Shown here: positions 28,481 to 37,114 of the stretch, piece by piece | Numbering within the stretch: the first letter of the stretch is position 1 | How the letters are laid out: every line of letters begins with the position of its first letter | Source: an uncultured Verrucomicrobiota bacterium | GTDB taxonomy: Bacteria; Verrucomicrobiota; Kiritimatiellia; Kiritimatiellales; Tichowtungiaceae | Assembly (NCBI GenBank): GCA_903831085.1 | Contig: CAIKWE010000036.1 | Location: 1-64,000 of the forward strand | Reading direction: 5' to 3' | DNA length: 64,000 bases | Made by a program: the position numbers and the translations under genes | The notes under the pieces: generated by a model | Database searches by the model: none | Told to the model about the DNA's origin: nothing | The model's input: only the letters and a program-made list of their open reading frames with translations

Positions 28481-29278
28481 ATGAACATCAAACTCAATGA
28501 ACGGCCATTTGAAACCGGAGCGAAAACGCTCTTTGCGCTGCGCGACCGCGTTAAGCCGGAGGCCGATATCGTGATCCTCAACGGCGCGGCGATGAACGTC
28601 GACGCACCGCTGAAAGAGGGCGATGAAGTCAATTTGATCACGCGCGGCGAAAAGCCTTCCGCTGACGAACTGGAAGCGCTGATGGCGTCGCGCCATACGC
28701 CCGGTGTGCATGCCAAGCTGAAAGCCGCAACGGTCGGCATCGCCGGACTCGGCGGGCTCGGCTCGGCGATTGCCGTGGCGCTGGCGCGCGTCGGTGTCGG
28801 CAAACTGATTGTCGCCGACTTTGATGTCGTGGAGCCGAGCAATCTCAACCGCCAGCAATATTTTGTCGATCAGATCGGGATGCATAAAACCGATGCGCTG
28901 GTTTCCAATCTTCGGAAAATCAATTCGTATGTTCAGGTCGAAGCGCACACCGTGAAACTGACACCGGAGAATCTGTTTCCAATGTTTGGAAAAGTAGACG
29001 TGATGATCGAGGCGTTTGACCGTGCCGACCAGAAGGCGATGCTGTTGCAGGCATTCACGGCGCAAAAACCGGACGTGCCGTTTATCGGCGCCTCTGGAAT
29101 GGCGGGCTTCGGGCTGGAAGAAACCATCGGTATCAAAAAAATGGGCCGGAACATTTACATTGTCGGCGATCTGGAAACCGGCGCATGCCCCGGCTGCGGA
29201 CTCATGGCCCCGCGCGTCGGCATCGCCGCCCACATGCAGGCCAATTTAGCATTACGGCTGATTGCGGAGGGTCGCTAA
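28481..29278 (+). CDS. ThiS-like domain fused to ThiF/MoeB-type adenylyltransferase
   Basis: N-terminal MNIKLNERPFETG...EGDEVNLITRG; GIAGLGGLGSAIAVALARVGVGKLIVADFDVVEPSNLNRQ; CPGCG. Confidence 0.85.
   Translation: MNIKLNERPFETGAKTLFALRDRVKPEADIVILNGAAMNVDAPLKEGDEVNLITRGEKPSADELEALMASRHTPGVHAKLKAATVGIAGLGGLGSAIAVALARVGVGKLIVADFDVVEPSNLNRQQYFVDQIGMHKTDALVSNLRKINSYVQVEAHTVKLTPENLFPMFGKVDVMIEAFDRADQKAMLLQAFTAQKPDVPFIGASGMAGFGLEETIGIKKMGRNIYIVGDLETGACPGCGLMAPRVGIAAHMQANLALRLIAEGR
28902..28993. repeat. two TTCC-N7-GGAA palindromes in thiF-like gene
   Basis: TTTCCAATCTTCGGAAAA (SNLRK) and TTTCCAATGTTTGGAAAA (FPMFGK). Confidence 0.85.
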
Positions 29279-29312
29279 CGTTAATCGGCTGCCGATTTAT
29301 GGAGGAGTTTTT

Positions 29313-29702
29313 ATGTCGATTGAAGAAAACCAGAACAACCCGCTGCATGGTTTAAGTGCAGAGGCGATGGTGACAGAACTCGTCGAGTTTTACGGATGGG
29401 ACATTTTATACGCCGCGCTGGGTCTCAACTGTTTTCGTATGAATCCATCCATTCCCAGCACCGTGAAATTTTTACGGAAGACGGAGTGGGCCCGGCATAA
29501 GGTCGAGAATTTTTATTTGTACCGCTTCAAGCAGATGCCGAAAGCCCGCGGGGCGGAATTCGATTTAGATCCACGGGATCGCGGTTTCGCGAGCGGGGTG
29601 GTTCCGAAAGAGCCGATGCCGTTGACCGTTGAGATGATTGAAGAGATGAAAGCGGAAGCCGAAGAGAACTACCAAAGCCGCCGCCCGCCTTCCCGTTACT
29701 GA
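29313..29702 (+). CDS. VF530-like (DUF2132) protein
   Basis: NNPLHGLSAEAMVTELVEFYGWDILY...NPSIPSTVKFLRKTEWARHKVE. Confidence 0.8.
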   Translation: MSIEENQNNPLHGLSAEAMVTELVEFYGWDILYAALGLNCFRMNPSIPSTVKFLRKTEWARHKVENFYLYRFKQMPKARGAEFDLDPRDRGFASGVVPKEPMPLTVEMIEEMKAEAEENYQSRRPPSRY

Positions 29703-29729
29703 TCTCAAAATCGTATGATATTCGGGATA

Positions 29730-29794
29730 GGCGCGGCCACCGTCCGCACCCACAGTTAAGAGCGATTTTCTGTAGCCGCGTCCGTTGGGCGCGG
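29730..29794. repeat. REP-like element family R1, copy a
   Basis: GGCGCGGCCACCGTCCGCACCCACAG...CTGTAGCCGCGTCCGTTGGGCGCGG; second copy at 39871. Confidence 0.75.
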
Positions 29795-29904
29795 TAATAA
29801 AAACCGGACGTCATGCGAAGAAGCGATCTCTGCCTGATTGGGATTCCGCGCTGGGACGGCACGTTCCACCTTTTCCGAGATCACGGATCGCGGCAAATAA
29901 ATTC

Positions 29905-29959
29905 CTGCAAGGCAACCGGGACGGTTGCGATACGTATCGCAGGCGTCCCGCCTGCCTTT
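29905..29959. repeat. REP-like element family R5, copy a
   Basis: GATACGTATCGCAGGCGTCCCGCCTGCC; related copy at 54759. Confidence 0.55.
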
Positions 29960-30141
29960 AGAAATTACCCCGCATCCGCCGGATGCGGCTGCAATCCTAA
30001 AGCCGACAGCCTATAGCCTTCCGCCTCTGGCGGATCCGCCGAAGGCAGAAAAGCCTTCTCACTTAAAGATGTCCTGCCAGTTGCCGTGGTGGAGGCTGTA
30101 CCGGGATTGATTCTTTTTTGCCCGGCGAGTATGGTGAAGCC

Positions 30142-30960
30142 ATGAAGCTGTTTGACGCCCATTGCCACCTCCAGTCTCCAGAAATTCTTCCGACCATTGG
30201 AAAAGTTATGGAGCGTGCGGCGGCGGCAGGCGTCGAGCGGATGGCCTGCTGCGGCACTTCGCCCGCCGACTGGAATCAGGTTCTTCAACTCGCGGAACAG
30301 TTTCCACAAGTCATTCCGATGATCGGCATCCATCCGTGGTTTGTAAAAGGTAGGGACGGCTCGCCGAGCCGTCCGCACAATACGGCTCGCCCGGCGGTCG
30401 AGCCCTACCTTTGGAAACAAAATATCCAGACCTTGGAGAAACTGTTGCGTGAAAATCCGGGTGCAGGCGTTGGCGAGACGGGGCTGGATTTTCAGGAGCG
30501 TTTCACCAACCGCGCGGAACAGGAAGCATCGTTTGCGGCGCATCTGGATCTGGCGCGCGAACTGAATCGTCCGGTGGCGGTTCACTGCGTCCACGCATGG
30601 GGACGGCTGATAGAAATCCTGCGCGAACATCCTGCACCGAAGATTATTTTGCACGCGTTCAGCGGCGCACCGGAGCTGATTCCTGATCTGGTAGAACTAA
30701 ACTGCTGGTTTTCATTCTGCGGTTCGGTGACAAATCCGCAGGCCAAACGGGCTAGGGCATCTGTCGTCGCTGTTCCGACAGACCGCCTGCTGATCGAAAC
30801 CGATTCGCCTGATTTTTCGCCTTCGGGCTGTCTGCCGCCCAACGAGCCGGCCAATTTGATCCATGTCGCCCGCGCTGTGGCGGAACTTCGCGGCGTCTCT
30901 GTTGACGAGGTCGCCAACCTGACATTTTTCAATGCGAGGCAAGTTTTTGATGCCATTTGA
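30142..30960 (+). CDS. TatD family hydrolase
   Basis: LFDAHCHLQSPE; GETGLDFQERFTNRAEQEASF; LIETDSPDFSP. Confidence 0.93.
   Translation: MKLFDAHCHLQSPEILPTIGKVMERAAAAGVERMACCGTSPADWNQVLQLAEQFPQVIPMIGIHPWFVKGRDGSPSRPHNTARPAVEPYLWKQNIQTLEKLLRENPGAGVGETGLDFQERFTNRAEQEASFAAHLDLARELNRPVAVHCVHAWGRLIEILREHPAPKIILHAFSGAPELIPDLVELNCWFSFCGSVTNPQAKRARASVVAVPTDRLLIETDSPDFSPSGCLPPNEPANLIHVARAVAELRGVSVDEVANLTFFNARQVFDAI
30349..30409. repeat. REP-like element family R2 inside tatD
   Basis: GGTAGGGACGGCTCGCCGAGCCGTCCG...GAGCCCTACC; second copy at 48463. Confidence 0.8.
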
Positions 30961-31019
30961 TTGCAAACGATGGAATATATCGCATACGATGCGCCCCTTT
31001 CTAACGGGAGGTCGCTTGC

Positions 31020-31676
31020 ATGGATCATGAAGTCATGACGATTGAAGAAGTGGCGGAGTATTTACGCGTGTCAGAACGCACGGTCGATGACTGGGCGCAG
31101 AAGGGGCAACTGCCCGGCGCAAAGCTCGGCGCAACCTGGCGTTTTAAACGGAGTGACGTTGAAGGCTGGGTGAACCGTCGTATTGGAACCGCATCTTCTC
31201 CGTCTGTTTCGTCTTCCCAGGGCGCGGGGTTGCTAAGCCAGATTCTTTCTCCGGAACGTGTGGTTTTTTTTGATACGGACAAAAAAGAGATCGCGCTGGA
31301 AACGCTGTGCGTCTTGATGGGAAGCTCTCCGCTGGTTCACAATGAAGCCGAGCTGGAGCGGGCGGTCTTTCAGCGTGAGGATCTGATGAGTACCGGGATC
31401 GGTTTTGGTGTCGGCGTACCGCATGTACGGATTGATTCGGTGGACGATCTCGTCATGGCGCTTGGCATCGCGCGCAAACCACTGGACGACTATTCCTCGC
31501 TTGACGAAGTCCCGATTCAGATCGTCTGCATGGTAGCCGCCGGAAGCGCGCAGCATCCGCAGTATATCCGCGCGCTTTCAGCGATCAGCACACGTCTTAA
31601 AGATGAAACTGTGCGAAAGGCGCTGATCGAGACAACAGCCGCCGTTTCAGCCTTTAAGGTTTTCACCGGCGAATAG
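31020..31676 (+). CDS. helix-turn-helix domain fused to PTS EIIA (fructose/Ntr-type) domain
   Basis: MTIEEVAEYLRVSERTVDDWAQKGQLPGAKLGATWRF; GIGFGVGVPHVRID. Confidence 0.85.
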   Translation: MDHEVMTIEEVAEYLRVSERTVDDWAQKGQLPGAKLGATWRFKRSDVEGWVNRRIGTASSPSVSSSQGAGLLSQILSPERVVFFDTDKKEIALETLCVLMGSSPLVHNEAELERAVFQREDLMSTGIGFGVGVPHVRIDSVDDLVMALGIARKPLDDYSSLDEVPIQIVCMVAAGSAQHPQYIRALSAISTRLKDETVRKALIETTAAVSAFKVFTGE

Positions 31677-31735
31677 TCCTTCATCTATCAAGTTCTCTTG
31701 AAAATGGAGAAAGGCAAATTAATTTTTTGTTTCCG

Positions 31736-32338
31736 CTAAAGTGCCTGACGGCCCTGAATGGCGCGGGAGAGGGTGGTGGAGTCGGCGTATTCAATGGCGC
31801 TGCCCGAAGGAAGCCCAAAGGCCAGACGTGAAGCTTTCACGCCGCGGCTGGCGATGAGTTCAGCCAGATAACTCGCGGTGGCTTCGCTTTCCACATCGGT
31901 GCCGAGCGCCACAATTACTTCCTGAATATTTTCGGACTGTAACCGCGCCAGCAGTTCATTCACACGCAGATCGGCCACGCCTTTACCGAGCGCTGGCGAA
32001 AGATGTCCGCCCAGCACGTGGTAGCGTCCGCTGAAGACGTTACAGCTTTCGATTTTCATGATGTCGCCGGGACTTTCCACCACACAGAGCATTCCGTTAG
32101 CGCGGCGGATCTCTGTGCAGAGGGCGCAGGGATCTTCTTTGGTGATCGTGATGCTTCCGCACCGCGAGCAGGTGCCGACCTGTTCGTCGGCGGCCAGCAG
32201 GGCGTCCGCCAGCTTCCGGGCCAGCCCATCACGGTTCTGCACCAGCGCAAACGCCATTCGCTCGGCGGAACGTTTTCCAATGCCTGGAAGTTTTTCCAGC
32301 GCCGCGATCAGATTGTCCAATGGAAGGAAGTGTTTCAT
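31736..32338 (-). CDS. recR: recombination protein RecR
   Basis: LPGIGKRSAERMAF; CxxC zinc finger; Toprim. Confidence 0.95.
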   Translation of the reverse strand: MKHFLPLDNLIAALEKLPGIGKRSAERMAFALVQNRDGLARKLADALLAADEQVGTCSRCGSITITKEDPCALCTEIRRANGMLCVVESPGDIMKIESCNVFSGRYHVLGGHLSPALGKGVADLRVNELLARLQSENIQEVIVALGTDVESEATASYLAELIASRGVKASRLAFGLPSGSAIEYADSTTLSRAIQGRQAL

Positions 32339-32455
32339 GAGAGAATTATGAACTATGAATGATGAAAGATGAAACCGGAACTCGAACGGCGTTGGTCTTT
32401 TTTGTTAGAGCTGTCGCAGACCCATTTTCATATTTCATAGTTCATCCTTCATATT

Positions 32456-32746
32456 TCAGAAAGGCAGTCCCATACCGGCGGTCAGGCTCTTCATGTCTTT
32501 TGCGCCTTCAGACTGCGCGGCGTGGAGTACGCCTTTGAAGGCGTCGAGTATCGCGCTTTCAATTTTCTTTATGTTACCCGACTGAATCAGTTCGGGCGAG
32601 ATCGTGACGCTTTGCGGGTTCATGTCGCAGCTCATTTTAACGGTGACTTGTCCGCCAGCGCTGGAAAACTCAACTTTTTTTCCAGCCAGCTGTTTTTGAA
32701 TTTTTTTCATTTCAGCGACCTGCTTCATCATTTTCATCATATCCAT
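32456..32746 (-). CDS. ybaB: YbaB/EbfC family nucleoid-associated protein
   Basis: small Met/Lys-rich N-terminus, VKMSCDMNPQSVTISPEL, located dnaX-ybaB-recR. Confidence 0.92.
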   Translation of the reverse strand: MDMMKMMKQVAEMKKIQKQLAGKKVEFSSAGGQVTVKMSCDMNPQSVTISPELIQSGNIKKIESAILDAFKGVLHAAQSEGAKDMKSLTAGMGLPF

Positions 32747-32758
32747 AGTAAATTCCTT

Positions 32759-34348
32759 TTATTCTCTGATATCGGTTATTTCTCCGCTGAAGGTCTCCAG
32801 AACACTTCGGACGGACGGGTTTTCATAATACTTCTTCTTGTCGGGTATGCCCCGAGCCGGAGCATCGGTTGGTAACAACTTCGACTTACCGGTCAGCACA
32901 CTGAAGTCGGCCGAAACCGGACGCTTCAGGAATGAACTCAGGGTTTTCTGAATCAGCAAAAGGGTGCGCGGGTTTTCCAGATTGGAACGCTCTCCCGCGA
33001 ATTCGGGGTCGATGCCGATGGTGACATGCGTCTCGGAAACATTCAGCGGAACCGTGTCGGTCAGATAGTGTTTGGCTTGCGGCGCGCCTTTGGAGATATG
33101 CTCAATCAGGTCAGCCCATGCGGTTTTGAGCCGCTCTAAATCATCCGTGAACTTTTTTTTTACGTCGTAGGCCGCCTGGTCCTCTTGCACCGTCGCCGAT
33201 GCGGCGGGTGCCGATTTTAATGCGGCGACCTGTTTCATCAGTTCATCGATTGTCGCGACGGTGGCGGCGCGCGAAGCGCGGATGAGCGCGGTTTCAAGCA
33301 TCGTGCGTTTGGACAGGGCGTAGCGCATTCGGCTGTCGGCATCGATCAGCAGTTCGATGATGCGCAGGAGCCGTCCGTCTGAGCTTTTCGCGGCCTGTTT
33401 CTTGAGCGTATCAATCTGGGTTTCCGGCAGGTCAAATGCGGCGGCGTTTTTCCCGGCGTGCATGACAATCAGCAGATTACGGAACTGGTCGAGCAGTTCG
33501 AGCACGACGCGCTGCATGTCGTTTCCACTTTGGTCAATTGCGGCAACCGCTTCAATGATGGCGGGAATATTGCCGTCCAGAATGGCGTCGGTCAGTCCTT
33601 CGAGCTGTGCACGGCTGATCAGTCCGAAAACAGAGAGAACGTCAGCTTCTTCAATCGTTTTGCCTCGGAATGAGACCAGCTGATCGAGCGCGCTTTCGGC
33701 GTCGCGCAGACCGCCTTCCGCCCCACGGGCGATGGCAAGCAGGGCGTCGGCGCTGATTTTGATTCCTTCGGCTTTGGAAATTTTCTGCAGCTGGGCCGTG
33801 ATATCTGCGATCGAAATGCGGCGCAGATCAAAACGCTGGCAACGCGACAGAATGGTGGTGAGCACTTTTTGCGGCTCGGTGGTGGCGAAGAAAAACTTAA
33901 CGTGCGGCGGCGGTTCTTCGAGAGTTTTCAACAGAGCATTAAATGCGTCTTTGGAAAGCTGGTGAACCTCATCGATGATATAGATTTTAAACGGGCCGCG
34001 TATCGGAGCATAGCGGACGTTGTCGCGCAACTCGCGCGCATCGTCGATGCCGCGGTTGGAGGCGCCGTCGATCTCGATCACGTCAAGGCTGCTGCCCTTC
34101 ATGATTTCTTTACAGGAGTCGCAGGTGTTACACGGCTCAGATCCTTTGCGGTTCTGGCAGTTCAGCGCCTTTGCCAGAATACGCGCCGTGGTGGTCTTGC
34201 CGGTGCCGCGCGGGCCGACAAACAGATAGGCGTGCGCCAGCCGGTCGCTTTTGATGGCGTTGTGCAGGGTCTGCGTGACGTGGTTTTGACCCACCACATC
34301 CGCGAAAACCTGCGGCCGCCATTTCCGTGCTAGAACTTCGTATCCCAT
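32759..34348 (-). CDS. dnaX: DNA polymerase III subunit gamma/tau
   Basis: YEVLARKWRPQVFADVVGQNHV; GPRGTGKTTTARILAKALNC. Confidence 0.96.
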   Translation of the reverse strand: MGYEVLARKWRPQVFADVVGQNHVTQTLHNAIKSDRLAHAYLFVGPRGTGKTTTARILAKALNCQNRKGSEPCNTCDSCKEIMKGSSLDVIEIDGASNRGIDDARELRDNVRYAPIRGPFKIYIIDEVHQLSKDAFNALLKTLEEPPPHVKFFFATTEPQKVLTTILSRCQRFDLRRISIADITAQLQKISKAEGIKISADALLAIARGAEGGLRDAESALDQLVSFRGKTIEEADVLSVFGLISRAQLEGLTDAILDGNIPAIIEAVAAIDQSGNDMQRVVLELLDQFRNLLIVMHAGKNAAAFDLPETQIDTLKKQAAKSSDGRLLRIIELLIDADSRMRYALSKRTMLETALIRASRAATVATIDELMKQVAALKSAPAASATVQEDQAAYDVKKKFTDDLERLKTAWADLIEHISKGAPQAKHYLTDTVPLNVSETHVTIGIDPEFAGERSNLENPRTLLLIQKTLSSFLKRPVSADFSVLTGKSKLLPTDAPARGIPDKKKYYENPSVRSVLETFSGEITDIRE

Positions 34349-34469
34349 GAGCCACAAAAGGTAGCGACCCCTCCGGCGAATGGCAAGATGCGAAGGGCTT
34401 GTTTGATAAAAATCTTGTCGCCGTGCAGGGCTTCAACTAGCCTCGTGGCATTAATCAGGAGGGCTCGTC

Positions 34470-34841
34470 ATGCGTTTCTTATTCATATTGCTGGTTGTTT
34501 TTTGTGCGGCGGGTTCGTTGCGCGCCGAAACGGTTGCCGGACAGGATCTTTCCCATACGGAAGGTGTCGTTCAGGATATGTCCGCCAAGTTGTGCCGCGG
34601 GATTTTTAACGTTCTGACCTGCTGGGGCGAAATTCCGCGCCAGATGATTGTCTCCGGTCAGGACAGAGGCTGGTGGGCCGTCCTACCGGTCGGTATTCCT
34701 TCCGGCGCCATCATGACCGTCGTCCGCGCCGGGGTCGGTGCATTCGAGATCGGAACGTTCTTTGTGCCAATCGATGACTCGTACGGCCCGATCATGGATC
34801 CCGCCTTCGTCTGGCAGAAAAGTAAACCAGTCAATCAATGA
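34470..34841 (+). CDS. exosortase system-associated protein, TIGR04073-like
   Basis: KLCRGIFNVLTCWGEIPRQM pattern, signal peptide. Confidence 0.7.
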   Translation: MRFLFILLVVFCAAGSLRAETVAGQDLSHTEGVVQDMSAKLCRGIFNVLTCWGEIPRQMIVSGQDRGWWAVLPVGIPSGAIMTVVRAGVGAFEIGTFFVPIDDSYGPIMDPAFVWQKSKPVNQ

Positions 34842-35599
34842 GAATTTTAATTTGTAACGACGACGGGATTCACGCGCCAGGTATTGCCGCGCTGCACGAC
34901 GCAGTGAAGGAACTCGGCGAACTCCATGTGATTGCTCCCGATGTCGAACGCAGTGCGGCCGGACATGCCATCACGCTGGCCGATCCGATCAAAAGCATGC
35001 CGGTCGATAAAAACGGCGAGTTTTTCGGCTATGGCATCGGAGGAACACCCGCCGACTGCATCAAGCTGGCTGTTTGCGCGATGATGAAAGATACGCCGCC
35101 TGACATGGTTCTGAGCGGCATTAACCTCGGTTCCAACACCGGCATCAGCGTTATTTACTCTGGCACCGTTTCGGCGGCGACCGAAGGCGTTGTGCTTGGC
35201 ATTCCCGGGATCGCCTTCTCGCTCTGCACCTACACCGATCCACAATGGGAAATGGCCGGACGCGTCGCCAAAGAACTCACGAAGAAAATCATCGCCAATC
35301 CGATGCCGCCTAACGTGCTGCTTAACGTCAACATGCCCAATCTGCCGTATGACCAACTCAAAGGAATTAAAATCACCCGGATGGGCCGCTCGCGCTTTAT
35401 CGAAAAATTCCACAAGCGGCTCGATCCGCGCGGACGCACCTATTATTGGCTCGACGGCGCGCTGGAAGTTCACGACGACGGCGACGACATAGACATCCAC
35501 GCCGTGCGCGACGGCTACATCTCCATCACCCCGATCCACCTAGACCTCACCGCCTACGAACATCTCAAAACGTTCCAAGGTCTGGAAAAAACGTTCTGA
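34838..35599 (+). CDS. surE: 5'/3'-nucleotidase SurE
   Basis: ILICNDDGIHAPGI; SGINLGSNTGISVIYSGTVSAA. Confidence 0.95.
   Translation: MRILICNDDGIHAPGIAALHDAVKELGELHVIAPDVERSAAGHAITLADPIKSMPVDKNGEFFGYGIGGTPADCIKLAVCAMMKDTPPDMVLSGINLGSNTGISVIYSGTVSAATEGVVLGIPGIAFSLCTYTDPQWEMAGRVAKELTKKIIANPMPPNVLLNVNMPNLPYDQLKGIKITRMGRSRFIEKFHKRLDPRGRTYYWLDGALEVHDDGDDIDIHAVRDGYISITPIHLDLTAYEHLKTFQGLEKTF
35573..35590. repeat. TTCC-N7-GGAA palindrome at the 3' end of surE
   Basis: TTCCAAGGTCTGGAAAAA; FQGLEK tail. Confidence 0.85.
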
Positions 35600-35685
35600 G
35601 GGTTGACTCGCAGGCCGATATCATTATCCTCTGCGTTTTCCCTGTCACGCCGCAGTTTTGTTTTGAACGAATGAAGGCGGATTTC

Positions 35686-35762
35686 GGGCGCTTAGCTCAG
35701 TTGGTTAGAGCATCTCGTTAACACCGAGAGGGTCGGGGGTTCGAGTCCCTCAGCGCCGACCA
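35686..35762 (+). tRNA. tRNA-Val(AAC)
   Basis: TCTCG-TTAACAC-CGAGA anticodon arm; encoded CCA; G1:G72 mismatch. Confidence 0.85.
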
Positions 35763-35820
35763 TTCTTTGCCTTCAGTAAAGAATGCCGCGGCGAAGTTCG
35801 CTTTGCGAACGAAGTCGGGC
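35761..35820 (+). ncRNA. tRNA-trailer two-hairpin element
   Basis: CATTCTTT/AAAGAATG stem including CA of CCA, then GCC-g-CGGC-GAA-[GTTCGC-TTT-GCGAAC]-GAA-GTCG-GGC. Confidence 0.65.
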
Positions 35821-35970
35821 TCTTGGCTCTTCCCCAAAGACGCGGACAAGACGTTTTTTAACCACTAACCGGAACTAAACGCAAACCGGTGACCCCAAAA
35901 ATGGAAAAGTTCAAATCAAGGTGGACATCGAGTTTATTTTGGCTATGGTATCCGTTCTATTTTACGCCGC

Positions 35971-36055
35971 GGTAGGGTACCGAAGTGGCCAAACGGGGCA
36001 GACTGTAAATCTGCTGGCTCTGCCTTCGAAGGTTCGAATCCTTCCCCTACCACCA
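35971..36055 (+). tRNA. tRNA-Tyr(GTA)
   Basis: GGTAGGG/CCCTACC acceptor, CAGACTGTAAATCTG anticodon arm, long variable arm, CCA. Confidence 0.95.
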
Positions 36056-36114
36056 TTTTTCATTTCCTCAAGGAAATGAAAAATGTCGCGGCGAAGCTGA
36101 AAACGGAGCCGGAC
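36054..36114 (+). ncRNA. tRNA-trailer two-hairpin element
   Basis: 14-bp perfect stem CATTTTTCATTTCC/GGAAATGAAAAATG, then GTC-g-CGGC-GAA...GGA-GCCG-GAC. Confidence 0.65.
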
Positions 36115-36137
36115 AAAAATAGCCGGATAATTCAAAT

Positions 36138-36163
36138 CCCCGTTCGTAAAGAGCGGGGTTTTT
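36138..36163 (+). terminator. rho-independent terminator
   Basis: CCCCGTTC-GTAAA-GAGCGGGG + TTTTT. Confidence 0.8.
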
Positions 36164-36178
36164 GCTATACTTCAAGTG

Positions 36179-36862
36179 ATGAGAAATGATCCACAGTTTG
36201 ATTTCTGGTATGCGGTGAACAACACCGAGGTCATCTCGGTGCCGGAGCGCCGTCTGGAAACCTTTGGCGCCACGATGGTGAACTATCACCTCGTGACCGA
36301 GATGATGGATTCTGTCGACAAGGTTCGTGTCCGCGTTGGAAAACTGAAGGCTTTCCGTCCGGAAATCATCACACCGCAGTCCATCGACGAAATGATGCTT
36401 GAAGGCTTCGGAAGCGAAGCCCGGGACTATGCCGACTGGTTGCATAAACACGCGCAGGAGATGCAGCTTCTGAAATACGGCTTCAAGGTGCAGAAGCAGG
36501 AAATCAATGACTATATCTTGACCGACGCCCTTCAGACTGTTGTGGATCGTGTTAAAGACGAAGTCGCCGGGCGTGCCGATCCGCTGGGCGCCGTGCTCGT
36601 CGGCGTGGATCGTCCGTGGGAAGTCTGTTTGTTGAAGCTGATGGTTGAACTGGTTCAAAAATCTGTAGAGGGCAATATTCAGGACATCCGCCAGCAGCAG
36701 CGCGACCGCAAAGCTCAGTTTCACCAGCAGATTGAGCAGTCGTTTCTGGCCGCTTCGCGTGATGCTTCCAAGGTGCCGGAACTGGCTGATCTGCTTAAGC
36801 GCAACGGCCTGTTCGAGCGCTTCGAAGACCGTTTTTTCGCTGTCGTACGCGCATCAAAATAA
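36179..36862 (+). CDS. conserved hypothetical protein
   Basis: 228-aa ORF, no family recognised confidently. Confidence 0.6.
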   Translation: MRNDPQFDFWYAVNNTEVISVPERRLETFGATMVNYHLVTEMMDSVDKVRVRVGKLKAFRPEIITPQSIDEMMLEGFGSEARDYADWLHKHAQEMQLLKYGFKVQKQEINDYILTDALQTVVDRVKDEVAGRADPLGAVLVGVDRPWEVCLLKLMVELVQKSVEGNIQDIRQQQRDRKAQFHQQIEQSFLAASRDASKVPELADLLKRNGLFERFEDRFFAVVRASK

Positions 36863-36922
36863 AAACTTTTTCCGTGCATTGACACCAAGCGGGAGGTTCT
36901 ATACTTTTTCGGTTCACTTTTC

Positions 36923-36999
36923 GGGCGTTTAGCTCAGTTGGTTAGAGCGCTTCCTTGACATGGAAGAGGTCGGGAGTTCGAGTCTCCCATCGCCCACCA
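36923..36999 (+). tRNA. tRNA-Val(GAC)
   Basis: CTTCC-TTGACAT-GGAAG anticodon arm; encoded CCA; U6:U67 mismatch. Confidence 0.93.
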
Positions 37000-37049
37000 G
37001 CTTTCGCAAAGCGAAAGTTGCCGCGGCGAAGCGGAACGCGAAGCCGGGC
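36998..37049 (+). ncRNA. tRNA-trailer two-hairpin element
   Basis: CAGCTTTCGC-AAA-GCGAAAGTTG, then GCC-g-CGGC-GAA-[GCG-GAA-CGC]-GAA-GCCG-GGC. Confidence 0.65.
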
Positions 37050-37114
37050 TTCGTTAATCATCCTCACCCATGGCAGGCCTTGCTATCTTTCCAATCTGTG
37101 GTAAAACTTCCGCC

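Noticed and set aside
32273-32290. TTCC-N7-GGAA site in recR as independent evidence for the motif
   Set aside because: It encodes the family-conserved LPGIGKR helix-hairpin-helix segment, so protein constraint alone may explain it; kept only in the raw count.
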